Assembly: GCF_011045125.1 (NCBI RefSeq)
Contig: NZ_JAAKZF010000025.1
Coordinates: forward strand, 1-64,000
Source of the DNA: Allomesorhizobium camelthorni
Lineage (GTDB): Bacteria > Pseudomonadota > Alphaproteobacteria > Rhizobiales > Rhizobiaceae
Direction: 5' to 3'
DNA: 64,000 bases
The stretch's first letter is position 1. Each line of letters starts with the position of its first letter. The notes below the pieces were generated by a model, which was not told the DNA's origin, searched no databases, and saw only the letters and a program-made list of their open reading frames with translations. The position numbers were made by a program, and so were the translations under genes. This document shows, piece after piece, positions 26,430 through 35,097 of this stretch.

Positions 26430-26996
26430 TTAGCTGAGGCCAAGGACGAAGCGCCGACCGGGTGAACGGATCGGCCGCGCGTTCGCCGCGTCGACCTCAA
26501 CCGGTTCCATGGTCACCTTCCAGTCGACATTTTCGGTGCAGGGCGTCGTCGTCAGCGATCCCTCATAGGCCCAGTAGCCCAGGGATGTCGGCACAAGCCC
26601 GTTGGGATCGATTTCGTCGACCGCCACCTCCTCGCCCGTTCGCGCGGGAAAAGCCGCAGCCAGGCTGGCAAAGCTGGCATTAGGCGCGCCTGGCGTCAGG
26701 AATACGCCCAGGACGCCACGAGCGTCGCCTTGCGTATCCTTATGGACGAAGTGCGCCTCCATCGGGAAGCTCTTGCCCGCCACGTGGTGCTCGCTCGGCG
26801 CATGGAAATGGAACTGCATCAGTTCGTAAACGCGATCTGCGGGCGTCAACGTGCTGCCTTGCGGCATATTCATTTGAATGGTGTGGCCGTTGTTCACCAT
26901 CTTGCCGCCGCCCTTGCGCCAGCCGATGGCCATGCGCGGAATATCCGCCCTGACCGCGCCGGTGATGTCGACTGGCGACTGCTGCGTGCCGGGCAT
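26430..26996 (-). CDS. Alpha-type carbonic anhydrase, N-terminally truncated
   Basis: The 188 codons match alpha carbonic anhydrase from the QQSPVDI motif onward: QFHFHAPSEHHV contains the three zinc-binding histidines and the proton-relay Glu, followed by MEAHFVHKD and the C-terminal YEGSLTTTPCTENVDW. Missing is the usual ~45-residue start with signal peptide and the first conserved Cys. M. loti carries an alpha carbonic anhydrase gene in its symbiosis island that is expressed in nodules. Without a signal peptide the protein could not reach the periplasm; the upstream frame has no replacement, so it is probably inactive. Confidence 0.75.
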   Translation of the reverse strand: MPGTQQSPVDITGAVRADIPRMAIGWRKGGGKMVNNGHTIQMNMPQGSTLTPADRVYELMQFHFHAPSEHHVAGKSFPMEAHFVHKDTQGDARGVLGVFLTPGAPNASFASLAAAFPARTGEEVAVDEIDPNGLVPTSLGYWAYEGSLTTTPCTENVDWKVTMEPVEVDAANARPIRSPGRRFVLGLS

Positions 26997-27272
26997 GCGG
27001 CTACGAGGATGCCAACGATCTCGCCCTTCGACAAGCTCAGGCGACTGCGCACCGACACGGCCTTCAAGCTCGCCTGCGGGCGGCCAGCCTGTTCCGACAA
27101 ATCGCTCTCACGCTGCGGCCCGCAGCACCATGAGCGCCGGGGCATCAAAGCCCCGCCGAACCCAAACCTTGACCCGCCAACGCGTTCCAGTCTCAGCTGC
27201 TGTGAAAAAGACGCCTCACGCCTGCATGACGCTCAGCGGCGTTCGAACCACAAGGCTCATGAACAGGACGGG

Positions 27273-27944
27273 CTAAAGGCGCGTATTCCTAAGCAATACA
27301 TTGCCCTCCACCCCGTCGGGATAGCAGGTCACCACTTCGAACGAAGGCAAAAGATCAAGAATGGCTTGCAGGGACAGCTGCCCTTCATAGAGCTCATGAT
27401 CGCTGTATTCGGTGTAGATGAAGCGCGTGTTGCTCAAGGTCTGTCTGCCGCCAGCGATGACATCCGACTCGGCTCCCTGCACATCCATCCAGATGAAATC
27501 GATCCTGCTCAGGTCCGCTTCGCTGCACCAGTCGTCAAGCCTTCGAGTTTCAACCGAGATGGGGCGATCGAACCGAACCCAATCATGTTCGACAAGATGA
27601 TTCTTGGGTCGGCGTATCGAGCCAGATTGGTCCCATTCCTTCGCACTTCCATCCGCATTGCTTGGGTGGAAATCAATCCTGCCATTTCGGTTACTGATCG
27701 CGATCTCAAACAGTCTCACCTTGTCCAGGTGCAGCTTCATGTTTTTCTTAAAACGAGCAACCGCTCGAGGGTCGGGCTCAAAGCAGTAGAGGTCAGCTTT
27801 CGGGCAGAGGCTGAGAAAACGTTGCGTATCGGTTCCGTCGTTGCAGCCGATGTCCAAGATGATGGGATCGGGCTTTTGCAGGAGTGAGACGATATGCCGA
27901 TGTACCTTTAGTGAAGAGGGCGATTCCAGCGTTTGTATTTCCAT
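27273..27944 (-). CDS. FkbM-family SAM-dependent methyltransferase
   Basis: A 223-residue methyltransferase: SAM motif I in ILDIGCNDGTDTQRFL (residues ~28-43), acidic CFEPDPRAV (~54-62), and the FkbM signature IDFIWMDVQGAESDVIAGG (~147-165). FkbM enzymes O-methylate sugars or macrolides. A nod box points at it from 222 bp upstream, so it is a candidate for Nod-factor or surface-glycan methylation, the job NoeI does in Rhizobium sp. NGR234; I cannot show orthology. The start ATG at 27944 has AGGG nearby. Confidence 0.85.
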   Translation of the reverse strand: MEIQTLESPSSLKVHRHIVSLLQKPDPIILDIGCNDGTDTQRFLSLCPKADLYCFEPDPRAVARFKKNMKLHLDKVRLFEIAISNRNGRIDFHPSNADGSAKEWDQSGSIRRPKNHLVEHDWVRFDRPISVETRRLDDWCSEADLSRIDFIWMDVQGAESDVIAGGRQTLSNTRFIYTEYSDHELYEGQLSLQAILDLLPSFEVVTCYPDGVEGNVLLRNTRL

Positions 27945-28165
27945 CGAACTTTACCCTAAAAGCCTCAATTGCACACGCGACATCCCTGGCATGGATATCA
28001 AGCGGAACTCCGGGGCTGGCGCCCAACTGCGATTTGTTTCGAATGGTCTCGCCGCGACCGCGCCGGTCGGTCCATGAGGACAATGTGACATGGTCGGCGA
28101 GTGGCAGCTCGCATTCCCAATCGACCTGTTCTCCCGACCGACGTTTTCATATCCGCTATTCTCTA

Positions 28166-28214
28166 GAATTCGTAAAATCGATTGTGTTTATGAAACGCAT
28201 GCACACGATGGATA
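28166..28214 (-). promoter_or_regulatory. nod box (NodD binding site) upstream of the FkbM methyltransferase gene
   Basis: Read on the minus strand: TATCCATCGTGTGCATG, then CAT and AACACAATCGATTTTACG in the second half. The match to the nod-box consensus is strong across both halves. It points left, towards the methyltransferase at 27944, with 221 bp between. Confidence 0.82.
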
Positions 28215-28276
28215 CTTGCATGCCGCACGCCGGACAGGGGCCTGGGTTTCGGTGGGGTTCGCCGCCGCCGACCCCC

Positions 28277-28555
28277 TCACACTTCGCGGATGGACTGAAG
28301 GCGCAGGATTTCTTCCGCGCTCGATGTGATGAGCAAACCCGCGGCGATTTTTTCGGCCTTATTCCCCGGAGGTGACGCGCAGGGCGTCTGCGTGTCGTGC
28401 TCCACCCCGTCCGCACTGGCATCCAGCAGTCGCAGATACACGCCCGGGCTCCCGGTCGGTATCAGTCGTTTGTCGCGGCCATCGAATCGGGAGGTCGGCA
28501 TATTGACGTGGTCGAATTCCTCGACCTCGCCGAGACGATCGGATTCCATCCACAT
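28277..28555 (-). pseudogene. qseM-like (DUF2285) fragment
   Basis: Within this 92-codon frame only about 12 residues, VYLRLLDASADG, match QseM (MRLLDASADN). The flanks are unrelated. It is a small fragment of another antiactivator gene, abutting an XRE fragment on the opposite strand. Confidence 0.5.
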
Positions 28556-28606
28556 GAAATACTGCGCAAGGCCGCGAAGATTTCGAGTACAGGATCAAAC
28601 AGCTAA
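28397..28606 (+). pseudogene. XRE regulator C-terminal fragment
   Basis: From about residue 22 the frame reads YQSFVAAIESGGRHIDVVEF then LDLAETIGFHPHEILRK, the second half of a Cro/XRE helix-turn-helix with its short tail. The first helices are missing, replaced by sequence antisense to the qseM-like fragment. It is a rearranged remnant and differs from QseC at 16139. Confidence 0.65.
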
Positions 28607-29048
28607 CGCCCGCTTTGGCCAAGCCGTCCTGTTGGCGTTTGGCGGGCGCCCGCGCGCCTGATGGCGCGCGCCGGGCTCTCGTGAACCGAGCCCGCTTCCT
28701 TCGCCTTGCTCAGGGCGGTCTCGGCCCTTCTGGCTTCGATCCCTGGCGATAACAACCCTTCGGGTTGTCCAGCGGACGCCGCTCTTGCGAGCGGCGACAT
28801 CGTTCAGGTGGCCTCTCCCGGTGGCGCGGTGTGGGCGGCGCTCCCTTCTAGGCCCGCCGCGGCAGGCCGCAACCCTCCGCTTCGCTTCGGGTCCTCCACA
28901 TTCGTTCCGGCCCGTGTCCACTCCTTCGCACAGATACGACAACGCCCCGCGGGTGCGGTCTGCCTTTCGGCGGGCCTTTCCGGTCGCAAGTCGCCGCCCA
29001 CCCCGCTTCCGGGGGAGGCGCGGCTTGGATCAGAGAGGATGAAAAGCC
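28607..29048. other. GC-rich leader upstream of ardC
   Basis: No protein resembling a known family. Several self-complementary GC stretches (for example GCGCGC repeats near 28650-28676) suggest a structured 5' leader. Long GC-rich leaders also precede the two DUF736 genes downstream. Confidence 0.4.
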
Positions 29049-30014
29049 ATGCGCCAGACCGCCAGACGTCCCGCCAGCGGAAAACACGGGAGCCGGAACA
29101 AGGACGATAACCGGCCGAACCTTTATCAGGAGGTAACCAGCCGCATCGTTGCCGAGCTGGAGCAGGGGCGGTTCCCTTGGGTGCAGCCATGGGGCCGCGC
29201 CACGGCAGGCGTCGGATTGCCCCGCAACGCCGTCACCGGCCGGCGCTATTCCGGCGTGAACATTCTCATCCTGTGGGGCGCCGTCATCGAAAAAGGCTTC
29301 CCCTCGCAACACTGGATCACCTTCAAGCAGGCGGTGGGAGCCGGTGGCTTTGTCCGCAAGGGCGAACGCGGCACCACCGTCTGCTACGCCGACCGCTTCA
29401 TACCGAAATCAGAGGCCGAACGCACGGCGCAGGATGGCGACGAGCCCGCGACCGTGCCGTTCCTCAAGCGGTTCACCGTCTTCAACATCGCGCAATGCGA
29501 GGGACTCCCGGATGACTTGGCACGCCAAGCCGAGCCACTGCCGGAGCGCGAGATCGTTCCCCACGCCGAACGCCTGATCAAGGCGACAGGAGCGGATTTC
29601 CGCATCGGCGGCGAGCAGGCCTTCTACGTGCCGGCGCGCGATTTCATTCAGGTGCCGCCGCAGCCCGCCTTTCATGAGCAGATCAATTATTACCGGACCT
29701 GTTTTCATGAGCTCGGGCACTGGACCGGCCACGCTTCACGGCTCGCGCGCGACCTGTCAGGCCGCTTCGGATCGGCGCTCTATGCGCGCGAGGAACTGGT
29801 CGCGGAAATGGCCAGCGCCTTCATCTGCGCCAGCCTCAACATCATCCCGACCGTCCGTCACGCCGATTACCTCGCCACGTGGCTCGACGTGCTGCGCCAA
29901 GATGACCGCGCCATCTTCCGCGCCGCATCGCAGGCCAGCAAGGCGGCGGATTTCATCCTTGGTTGTGGCGAGGGCGTCGACACGGACGCGGTAGAGCAGG
30001 AGATCGCGGCATGA
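29049..30014 (+). CDS. ardC: ArdC-type antirestriction protein
   Basis: A 321-residue protein with the N-terminal single-strand DNA-binding ArdC domain (RPNLYQEVTSRIVAELEQGRFPWVQPW, then NILILW and FVRKGERGTTVCYAD) and a C-terminal zincin-like domain with HELGHWTGH (about residues 223-231). ArdC proteins protect incoming single-stranded conjugative DNA from host restriction. It heads a backbone block (ardC-DUF2958-parB-DUF736-rdfS-traF) and its stop overlaps the next ATG. Confidence 0.9.
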   Translation: MRQTARRPASGKHGSRNKDDNRPNLYQEVTSRIVAELEQGRFPWVQPWGRATAGVGLPRNAVTGRRYSGVNILILWGAVIEKGFPSQHWITFKQAVGAGGFVRKGERGTTVCYADRFIPKSEAERTAQDGDEPATVPFLKRFTVFNIAQCEGLPDDLARQAEPLPEREIVPHAERLIKATGADFRIGGEQAFYVPARDFIQVPPQPAFHEQINYYRTCFHELGHWTGHASRLARDLSGRFGSALYAREELVAEMASAFICASLNIIPTVRHADYLATWLDVLRQDDRAIFRAASQASKAADFILGCGEGVDTDAVEQEIAA

Positions 30015-30439
30015 CCCTGATCCCCGAAAACCTACGCGCCCGCCTCGCTTCCAACGGCGCGGCGCAACCCGAAACCGATCACATTCCGCTCGTCAAGCTC
30101 TTCGACCCGTGCGGCCCCGCCACATGGCTCGTCACCGAAATGATGGCGGATGGCGACACCCTGTTCGGCCTTGCCGATCTCGGTTTCGGCTGTCCGGAGC
30201 TTGGCTCGTTCAGCCTCTCGGAGATGGAAACCGTCAAAGGCGCGTTCGGCCTCGGCATCGAGCGGGACATTCATTTCGTCGGCCGCTTTCCGCTCTGCGT
30301 CTACGCCGCAGCGGCTCGCAACAAAGGCCGCATCGTGGAGGCCGAAGCCATCCTGCGCCGCTTCGCAGCCGCTCTCGGCATTGCTCAATCACCCGAATTC
30401 GAAATTCCGTCGCCGGAGCAAGAACACGGCGACGGATGA
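30011..30439 (+). CDS. DUF2958 protein
   Basis: A 142-residue protein with the DUF2958 layout: LIPENLRARLASNG, LVKLFDPCGPATWLVTEM, LFGLADLGFGCPELGSFSLSEM and RDIHFVG. The family's biochemical role is unknown; it regularly sits beside ardC and ParB-like genes on alphaproteobacterial plasmids and ICEs. The ATG overlaps the ardC stop by 4 bp (ATGA), which decides the start over the upstream ATG at 29963. Confidence 0.85.
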   Translation: MTLIPENLRARLASNGAAQPETDHIPLVKLFDPCGPATWLVTEMMADGDTLFGLADLGFGCPELGSFSLSEMETVKGAFGLGIERDIHFVGRFPLCVYAAAARNKGRIVEAEAILRRFAAALGIAQSPEFEIPSPEQEHGDG

Positions 30440-30538
30440 CCGCGCCATCCTGGCGCAACCGGCTCCGTCCACCGTCTCGGCAGATGTCCGGACGGAGCCG
30501 GCAAACCCCGCAAGCAAAAGCTTAAGGAGTAGATCACC

Positions 30539-32277
30539 ATGCAACTCGCTCACATTGACCTTGGCAAGCTCACTGTCTCACCTTTCAACATGCGAGACGG
30601 CAAGCGTGCGCCGGATATCGCCGATATCCTGCCTTCCATCCGCCAGCGCGGCATCGTCCAGCCGCTGCTTGTTCGCGAAAACGGCAGTCCGGACACGTTC
30701 GAGATCGTCGCCGGAGGCGGCGCTACTACGCCGCAATGACCATCGCCGATGAGGGGCAGTCGGTGGAACCCCTGCCTTGCGCCATCATGGAACCGGGCGA
30801 CGATGCGGCCGCGCTCGAAGCCTCGCTTATCGAGAACATCGCCCGGCTCGATCCGGATGAAGTCTCGCAATGGGAGACCTTCACCCGGCTGCTCAAGGCA
30901 GGCCGCACGGTCGCCGACATCGCGGCGACCTTCGGCATCACCGAAATCATGGTCAAACGCCGTCTGGCGCTCGGCAACCTATTGCCCGCCATCCGCAACG
31001 CCTATCGCCGCGACGAGATCGACGCCGAGAGCGTGCGCTATCTGACGCTGGCGAACAAGGAACGGCAGAAGGAATGGCTGGCGCTGTTCAACAATCCCGA
31101 CACCTATGCTCCGCATCGCGGGCAGTTGAAGGCCTGGCTGCTCGGCGGTCAGACGATTTCCACAAAGGCCGCGCTGTTTCCGCTCGACACCTATGCCGGT
31201 CAGATCGTCGCCGATCTTTTTGGTGAAGAGAGCTATTTCGAAGACGCGGACACATTCTGGCGAGCGCAGAACGAGGCGATCGCCGGGCGCAAGGCAGCCT
31301 ATCTCGAGGCCGGATGGTCCGATGTCATTGTTCTGGACGCCAACCGTTATTTCCATTCCTGGGAGTACGAGAAGACGCCGAAGAAGAAGGGCGGCAAAGT
31401 CTTCATTGCCGTTTCCCGTCAGGGCGATGTCGCCTTCCACGAGGGGTACCTGACGACCAAGGAAGCGCGCCGCGCGCGATCCAAGCAGGATGGCGGCGAT
31501 GAGGATTCAGCCGCGCCGAAGCCGTCGCGCCCGGAAGTCACCAGCGCCATGCAGACCTATATCGACCTGCATCGCCACGCCGCCGTCCGCAGCGTGCTCG
31601 CCGATCATTTGGGGGTCGCCCTTCGGTTGATGGTGGCGCATGCAATTGCCGGCTCGCCGCTCTGGTCCGTGAAGCCGGAGCCGCAGCGAGCAGGCAGCGA
31701 GGCCATCGCGGCAAGCCTCGCCGGCTGTGCTGCGCAAGCCGCTTTTGCGGAAAAACGCCGCGAGGTCCTCGCCTTGCTCGGCCAGTCGGGCGAGGAAGAA
31801 ACCGTCAGCGGCGGCAACGGCGACGACTTTTGGACCGCGAGCGTCTTTGCCCGGCTTCTGGCGCTTTGCGATGACGACGTGCTGCGCGTGCTCAGCGTCG
31901 TCATGGCTGAAACCATGCAGGCCGGAAGCGCCATTGTCGAAGCCCTCGGCATGCACCTCAACGTCGATATGGGCGCTGTCTGGCAGCCCGACGGGACCTT
32001 CTTCGACCTCATACGCGACAAGGAGGTGGCCAACGCGATGCTGGCGGACATCGCCGGAACGCAGGTCGCCGCAGCCAACATTTCGGAGAAGGTGAAGACA
32101 CAGAAGCAGATCGTGCGCGACTTCTCTGAAGGCACAAACGGGCGCACCAAAGTCGAGAACTGGCTGCCGGCCTGGATGGCGTTTCCGGCCCGCGCCTATA
32201 CCGAACGTGGCGGCTTCCGGAACGCTGAACAGTGGGCGAAGGTCGCGCCGCTGTTTGCGCCGCCAGCCGCTGAATGA
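30539..32277 (+). pseudogene. ParB/Spo0J-like protein, split by a frameshift
   Basis: Frame one (30539-30739) gives the ParB start (VSPFNMRDGKRAPDIADILPSIRQRGIVQPLLVRENG...FEIVAG); frame two (30736-32277) continues with MTIADEGQSV...LEASLIENIARLDPDEVSQWETFTRLLKAGRTVADIAATFGITEIMVKRRLALGNLLP and a long C-terminal domain to residue 513. A single missing base near 30716-30719 explains the break; the fragment at 23.5 kb has VAGQRRRH there. Frame one stops at TGA overlapping the ATG of frame two, so translational reinitiation could still give two pieces. AAGGAG precedes 30539. Could also be a sequencing error. Confidence 0.82.
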
Positions 32278-32291
32278 GGCGATAAGCGCAG

Positions 32292-32315
32292 GGGCGGCGG
32301 ATCATTCCGCCGCCC
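32292..32315 (+). terminator. Hairpin after the ParB-like gene
   Basis: A perfect 9-bp inverted repeat, GGGCGGCGG and CCGCCGCCC, around the loop ATCATT, 14 bases past the stop. It lacks a strong T-run. A similar hairpin follows the second parB copy. Confidence 0.5.
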
Positions 32316-32979
32316 GTTCCTGCCGACAGGCGCTCGCATATTCGTGGGCGATTCCGGACGCCGCGGCGATAGCGTGGCCATCTTTTTTGAGCCGTAGCGT
32401 CCTCGCCTGCGCCGACAAAACCCTCTTGCCTGTGCCGGAACCGCTGCCGCCGCTGGATGGTTTGCCAACTCGCAGACCGATCCGGCAACACCAAGAAAGC
32501 AAGCCGGATTTCTTTCCTGACCGCCTGCTCGGGCCGCTTGCATCGCAGGCGACTTGCTCACCCACGTGTCCCCAGCCAAACCAAAATCGGAGGCCGAGCG
32601 CGGTACTTTAGGGTTGGTGGAGATCGGCGTCATTGTGAGACGGAGCGCCTCCCGGCCCTGTCTTCCCAACCGGTTGCAATGGTTTTCTCCGCGCCGGCAC
32701 CGCATCGTCTCCTTTGCCCGTCGGACACCATCCCTGCTCAACGGCTGAACCTATGGGCTTGCCGTCCCCGCACAAACCATCACTTCCGGCTTTTTTCCCC
32801 GCCCGCTTCCTCCGCAAGCTCCGCACGGGCTCCTCGCGGCCGCTTCGCTTCAAAAAAGCCGTCCGCTCCGGTCCTTCGCTGACGCTGCGGCCCTGCGGGT
32901 TAGCGGGTCCGGCCCGCGCCCATGACGGTTCGCGCATCGCAGGGGAATGGTCCCCGGCGAGGCAAAAGGAGATCAAGCA
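32316..32979. other. Leader region upstream of DUF736 (copy A)
   Basis: No credible protein. It contains a 9-bp inverted repeat, GGCTTTTTT (32788-32796) with AAAAAAGCC (32852-32860), and ends in a stretch (CGCAGGGGAATGGTCCCC...AAAAGGAGA) nearly identical to the one before the second DUF736 gene at 44621. The shared leader suggests a conserved regulatory RNA element. Confidence 0.5.
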
Positions 32980-33303
32980 ATGCCTGCAATCGGATACGTC
33001 ACCAAGCAGTCTTCCGGCGGATACAAGGGCCAGATCAGGACGCTCTCGATCCGCGCCGACATCGAAATCGTCCCCAACCGCTCCAAGAGCACCGATGCTC
33101 AGCCCGATTTCCGGGTCGTGACCGGCGGCGTGGAAATCGGAGCCGGCTGGATCAGGACGGGCGAGCAGTCGGGCAACGAATACGTCTCGCTCGGCCTTGC
33201 CGCCCCCGAATTCGGGCCGCGCAAGCTCTACGCCAATCTCGGCCGCGCCGCCGGCCAGGACGAGGAGGAAGTCTTCGCCGTGATCTGGAACCCGGCCGAC
33301 TGA
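32980..33303 (+). CDS. DUF736 protein (copy A)
   Basis: A 107-residue DUF736 protein (IGYVTKQSSGGYKGQIRTLSIRADIEIVPN, DFRVVTGGVEIGAGWIRTG, EFGPRKLYANLGRA). Function unknown; the family is confined to mobile elements of Alphaproteobacteria. AAAGGAG lies ten bases before the ATG at 32980. About 80% similar by eye to copy B at 44621. A strong terminator-like hairpin follows. Confidence 0.88.
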   Translation: MPAIGYVTKQSSGGYKGQIRTLSIRADIEIVPNRSKSTDAQPDFRVVTGGVEIGAGWIRTGEQSGNEYVSLGLAAPEFGPRKLYANLGRAAGQDEEEVFAVIWNPAD

Positions 33304-33313
33304 CGGCCCAAAA

Positions 33314-33346
33314 GCCCCCGCGCCTGGCTTGCGCGGGGGCCTTCTT
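33314..33346 (+). terminator. Terminator-like hairpin after DUF736 copy A
   Basis: GCCCCCGCGC (33314-33323) pairs with GCGCGGGGGC (33331-33340) around a 7-base loop and is followed by CTTCTT. Confidence 0.65.
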
Positions 33347-33487
33347 CCTGCCTTGCCGACTTTCGCGCAAAGGCGGCGAAAACCCCAGACCGTGTTTTCG
33401 CCGGTCCTCAAGCCGGCCTCGTTCGCCGATCCTCGCCGTGATGAGGCGACCTTCGCCGCCGCCCGCTGTCTCGACGAGGGATCAATC

Positions 33488-33703
33488 ATGAACAACGAAA
33501 ACGAGCGCGCCGCACGCGCTAAAAAGGGCAGCCCCTTCCTCAACCGCGCGCTGGAAAAGATGCGCACGGCCGGAAGCGGTCCGCGCTTCCGCAAGCACGG
33601 CCGCTATGTCCGCTATCACATCGACGATCTCGACGAATGGTCGCTCCGATATGGCAAGGGAGCAACCACCGATGCGCGTGAATCGGGCGCGGGGAGGGGC
33701 TAA
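33488..33703 (+). CDS. RdfS paralogue with internal deletion in its helix-turn-helix
   Basis: 71 residues closely matching RdfS at 45122 on both sides (NENERAARAKKGSPFLN and FRKHGRYVRYHIDDLDEWS), but the 15 residues TAQAAFYIGLSQRTL found in RdfS are replaced by RAL, removing most of the DNA-recognition helix-turn-helix. The frame is kept. The product probably cannot bind DNA as an excisionase; it might act as a competitor or be non-functional. It lies 2 bp before the truncated traF, the same order as copy B. Confidence 0.75.
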   Translation: MNNENERAARAKKGSPFLNRALEKMRTAGSGPRFRKHGRYVRYHIDDLDEWSLRYGKGATTDARESGAGRG

Positions 33704-33705
33704 CC

Positions 33706-34080
33706 ATGCGCTCTGCCCTTGTTCTGACCGGCGTCGGGCTCGCCATCCTTGGCGCGTCAATGATCGGCGACCCAACCCCGCGCCTGGTCTGGAATGGCTC
33801 GCAAAGCGCGCCTCTCGGGCTCTACCGGGTCGATCCCGACGCTGCCATTTCCCGTGGCGATCTGGTGCTTGCCCGCGCGCCCCGACACATCCGTCAGCTT
33901 GCGGCCGAGCGGGGCTACCTGCCCGCAAATGTGCCGCTGGTCAAACGCGTCGCCGCGCTCGACGGCGATACCGTCTGCGCTGTCGCGGATAAGGTTGTTG
34001 TGCATTGCACAAAACATGACGCGCGGTTAGGTGTCCTTCCGGTGCGGGAATCGGGTTTGGGTAACAATGACGGAGCGTAA
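33706..34080 (+). pseudogene. traF: traF (S26 conjugative peptidase), truncated copy
   Basis: The first ~100 residues match TraF at 45388 (LVWNGSQSAPLGLYRVDPDAAISRGDLVLAR, GYLPANVPLVKRVAALDGDTVCAVAD), including the catalytic Ser (QSAP) and Lys (VKR). After VVVHC the sequence is unrelated and stops at 34080, so the C-terminal ~75 residues are missing. Homology to the backbone ends near 34.01 kb, marking a recombination or insertion boundary. Confidence 0.82.
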
Positions 34081-34122
34081 ACCGATGCTTCGTTGATATC
34101 GCATTCATACCCGAGGACCCTG

Positions 34123-35097
34123 ATGACCACGATAAGCCCTGACAAATCCGGCGCTACAAGCCTCGAGGCGATCGCGCGAAACGGCAGCCTGCTGCGTCGC
34201 ATCGCCGTGCGCATTCCGACCTACCTGTCGGACCTTCGCGAGAACCCGGCATGGCTTCCGATGTTCGTCCTCGCCCGCACCATGCCGGCACGGAGAATGC
34301 ACTGGCGTGGTGCAAAGCCGGTTCGAGCGTCGCAAAAAGCCCAGGACACGATGTTTGCCGGCGTCAATCGCCAGGACGTTGTCGACGCGCTGCGGTCCGA
34401 TGGGCTTTTTTCCGGACTCGTCCTGCCGACATTGATCCATGAGGAGATCGCCGCCTTCGCCCGGTGCACGCCTTGCTTCGGCAATTTCGATCGCCGCCTC
34501 GAATTCATGCCGACGGACCATGCGCAGGCTGAGGCCCGCTTCGGCCGTCCGTTGCTCAGCGGCCACTATTTCGAGCGCGTTCTCGGCTGCAAGGCGGCAC
34601 TCGCCATCCAGAACGATCCTCTGCTCATGGATGTCGCTGCGCACTATCTCGGCGGTCAGGCGAAACTGATCACCACGCGCGTCTGGTGGAGCTTCCCGAC
34701 CGGCCAGGCCTCGGACGCCGACAAGAATTTGGCCTCGCTCGGCAAATACCACTTCGACCTCGATGACTGGCGGATGCTGAAGTTCTTCTTCTATCTCAAG
34801 CCGGTGGACGAGGGCGCCGGCCCGCATGTCTATGTCCGCGGCAGCCATAACCGCCGCGCCCTCAAGCACCAGCTGACGCTTCTGGTGGGCCATCCGGCGC
34901 AAGAGGTTCTGGACGTCTACGGCGAGCAGAGCCCGGTCACGCTGACCGGCCAGGCCGGTCTCGGTTTCGTCGAGGATCCGTTCGGCTTCCATATGGGCAC
35001 CGTGCCCGCGCACACGCCCAGGCTGATGATGGAAGTCGGCTTCGGCGTTTCGCCGCCCTCGCGCCGGCGCTTCCATGGCGAGCCGGTCATTCGCTGA
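34123..35097 (+). CDS. PhyH-like Fe(II)/2-oxoglutarate dioxygenase
   Basis: 324 residues from the ATG at 34123 (GAGGA upstream). The C-terminal half has the phytanoyl-CoA dioxygenase pattern: YHFDLDDWRMLKFFFYLKPVDEGAGPHVYVRGSHNRR with the metal-binding HxD (about H210, D212), and FGFHMGTVPAHTPR with a distal histidine and arginine for 2-oxoglutarate. The N-terminal ~100 residues look distinct. The substrate is unknown; no biosynthetic partners are adjacent. It lies just past the truncated traF and so is accessory cargo. Confidence 0.72.
   Translation: MTTISPDKSGATSLEAIARNGSLLRRIAVRIPTYLSDLRENPAWLPMFVLARTMPARRMHWRGAKPVRASQKAQDTMFAGVNRQDVVDALRSDGLFSGLVLPTLIHEEIAAFARCTPCFGNFDRRLEFMPTDHAQAEARFGRPLLSGHYFERVLGCKAALAIQNDPLLMDVAAHYLGGQAKLITTRVWWSFPTGQASDADKNLASLGKYHFDLDDWRMLKFFFYLKPVDEGAGPHVYVRGSHNRRALKHQLTLLVGHPAQEVLDVYGEQSPVTLTGQAGLGFVEDPFGFHMGTVPAHTPRLMMEVGFGVSPPSRRRFHGEPVIR

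Noticed and set aside
27021-27045. CCCTTCGACAAGCTCAG, a possible REP-like element
   Set aside because: Only one copy is visible in the window, so a repeat family cannot be supported.
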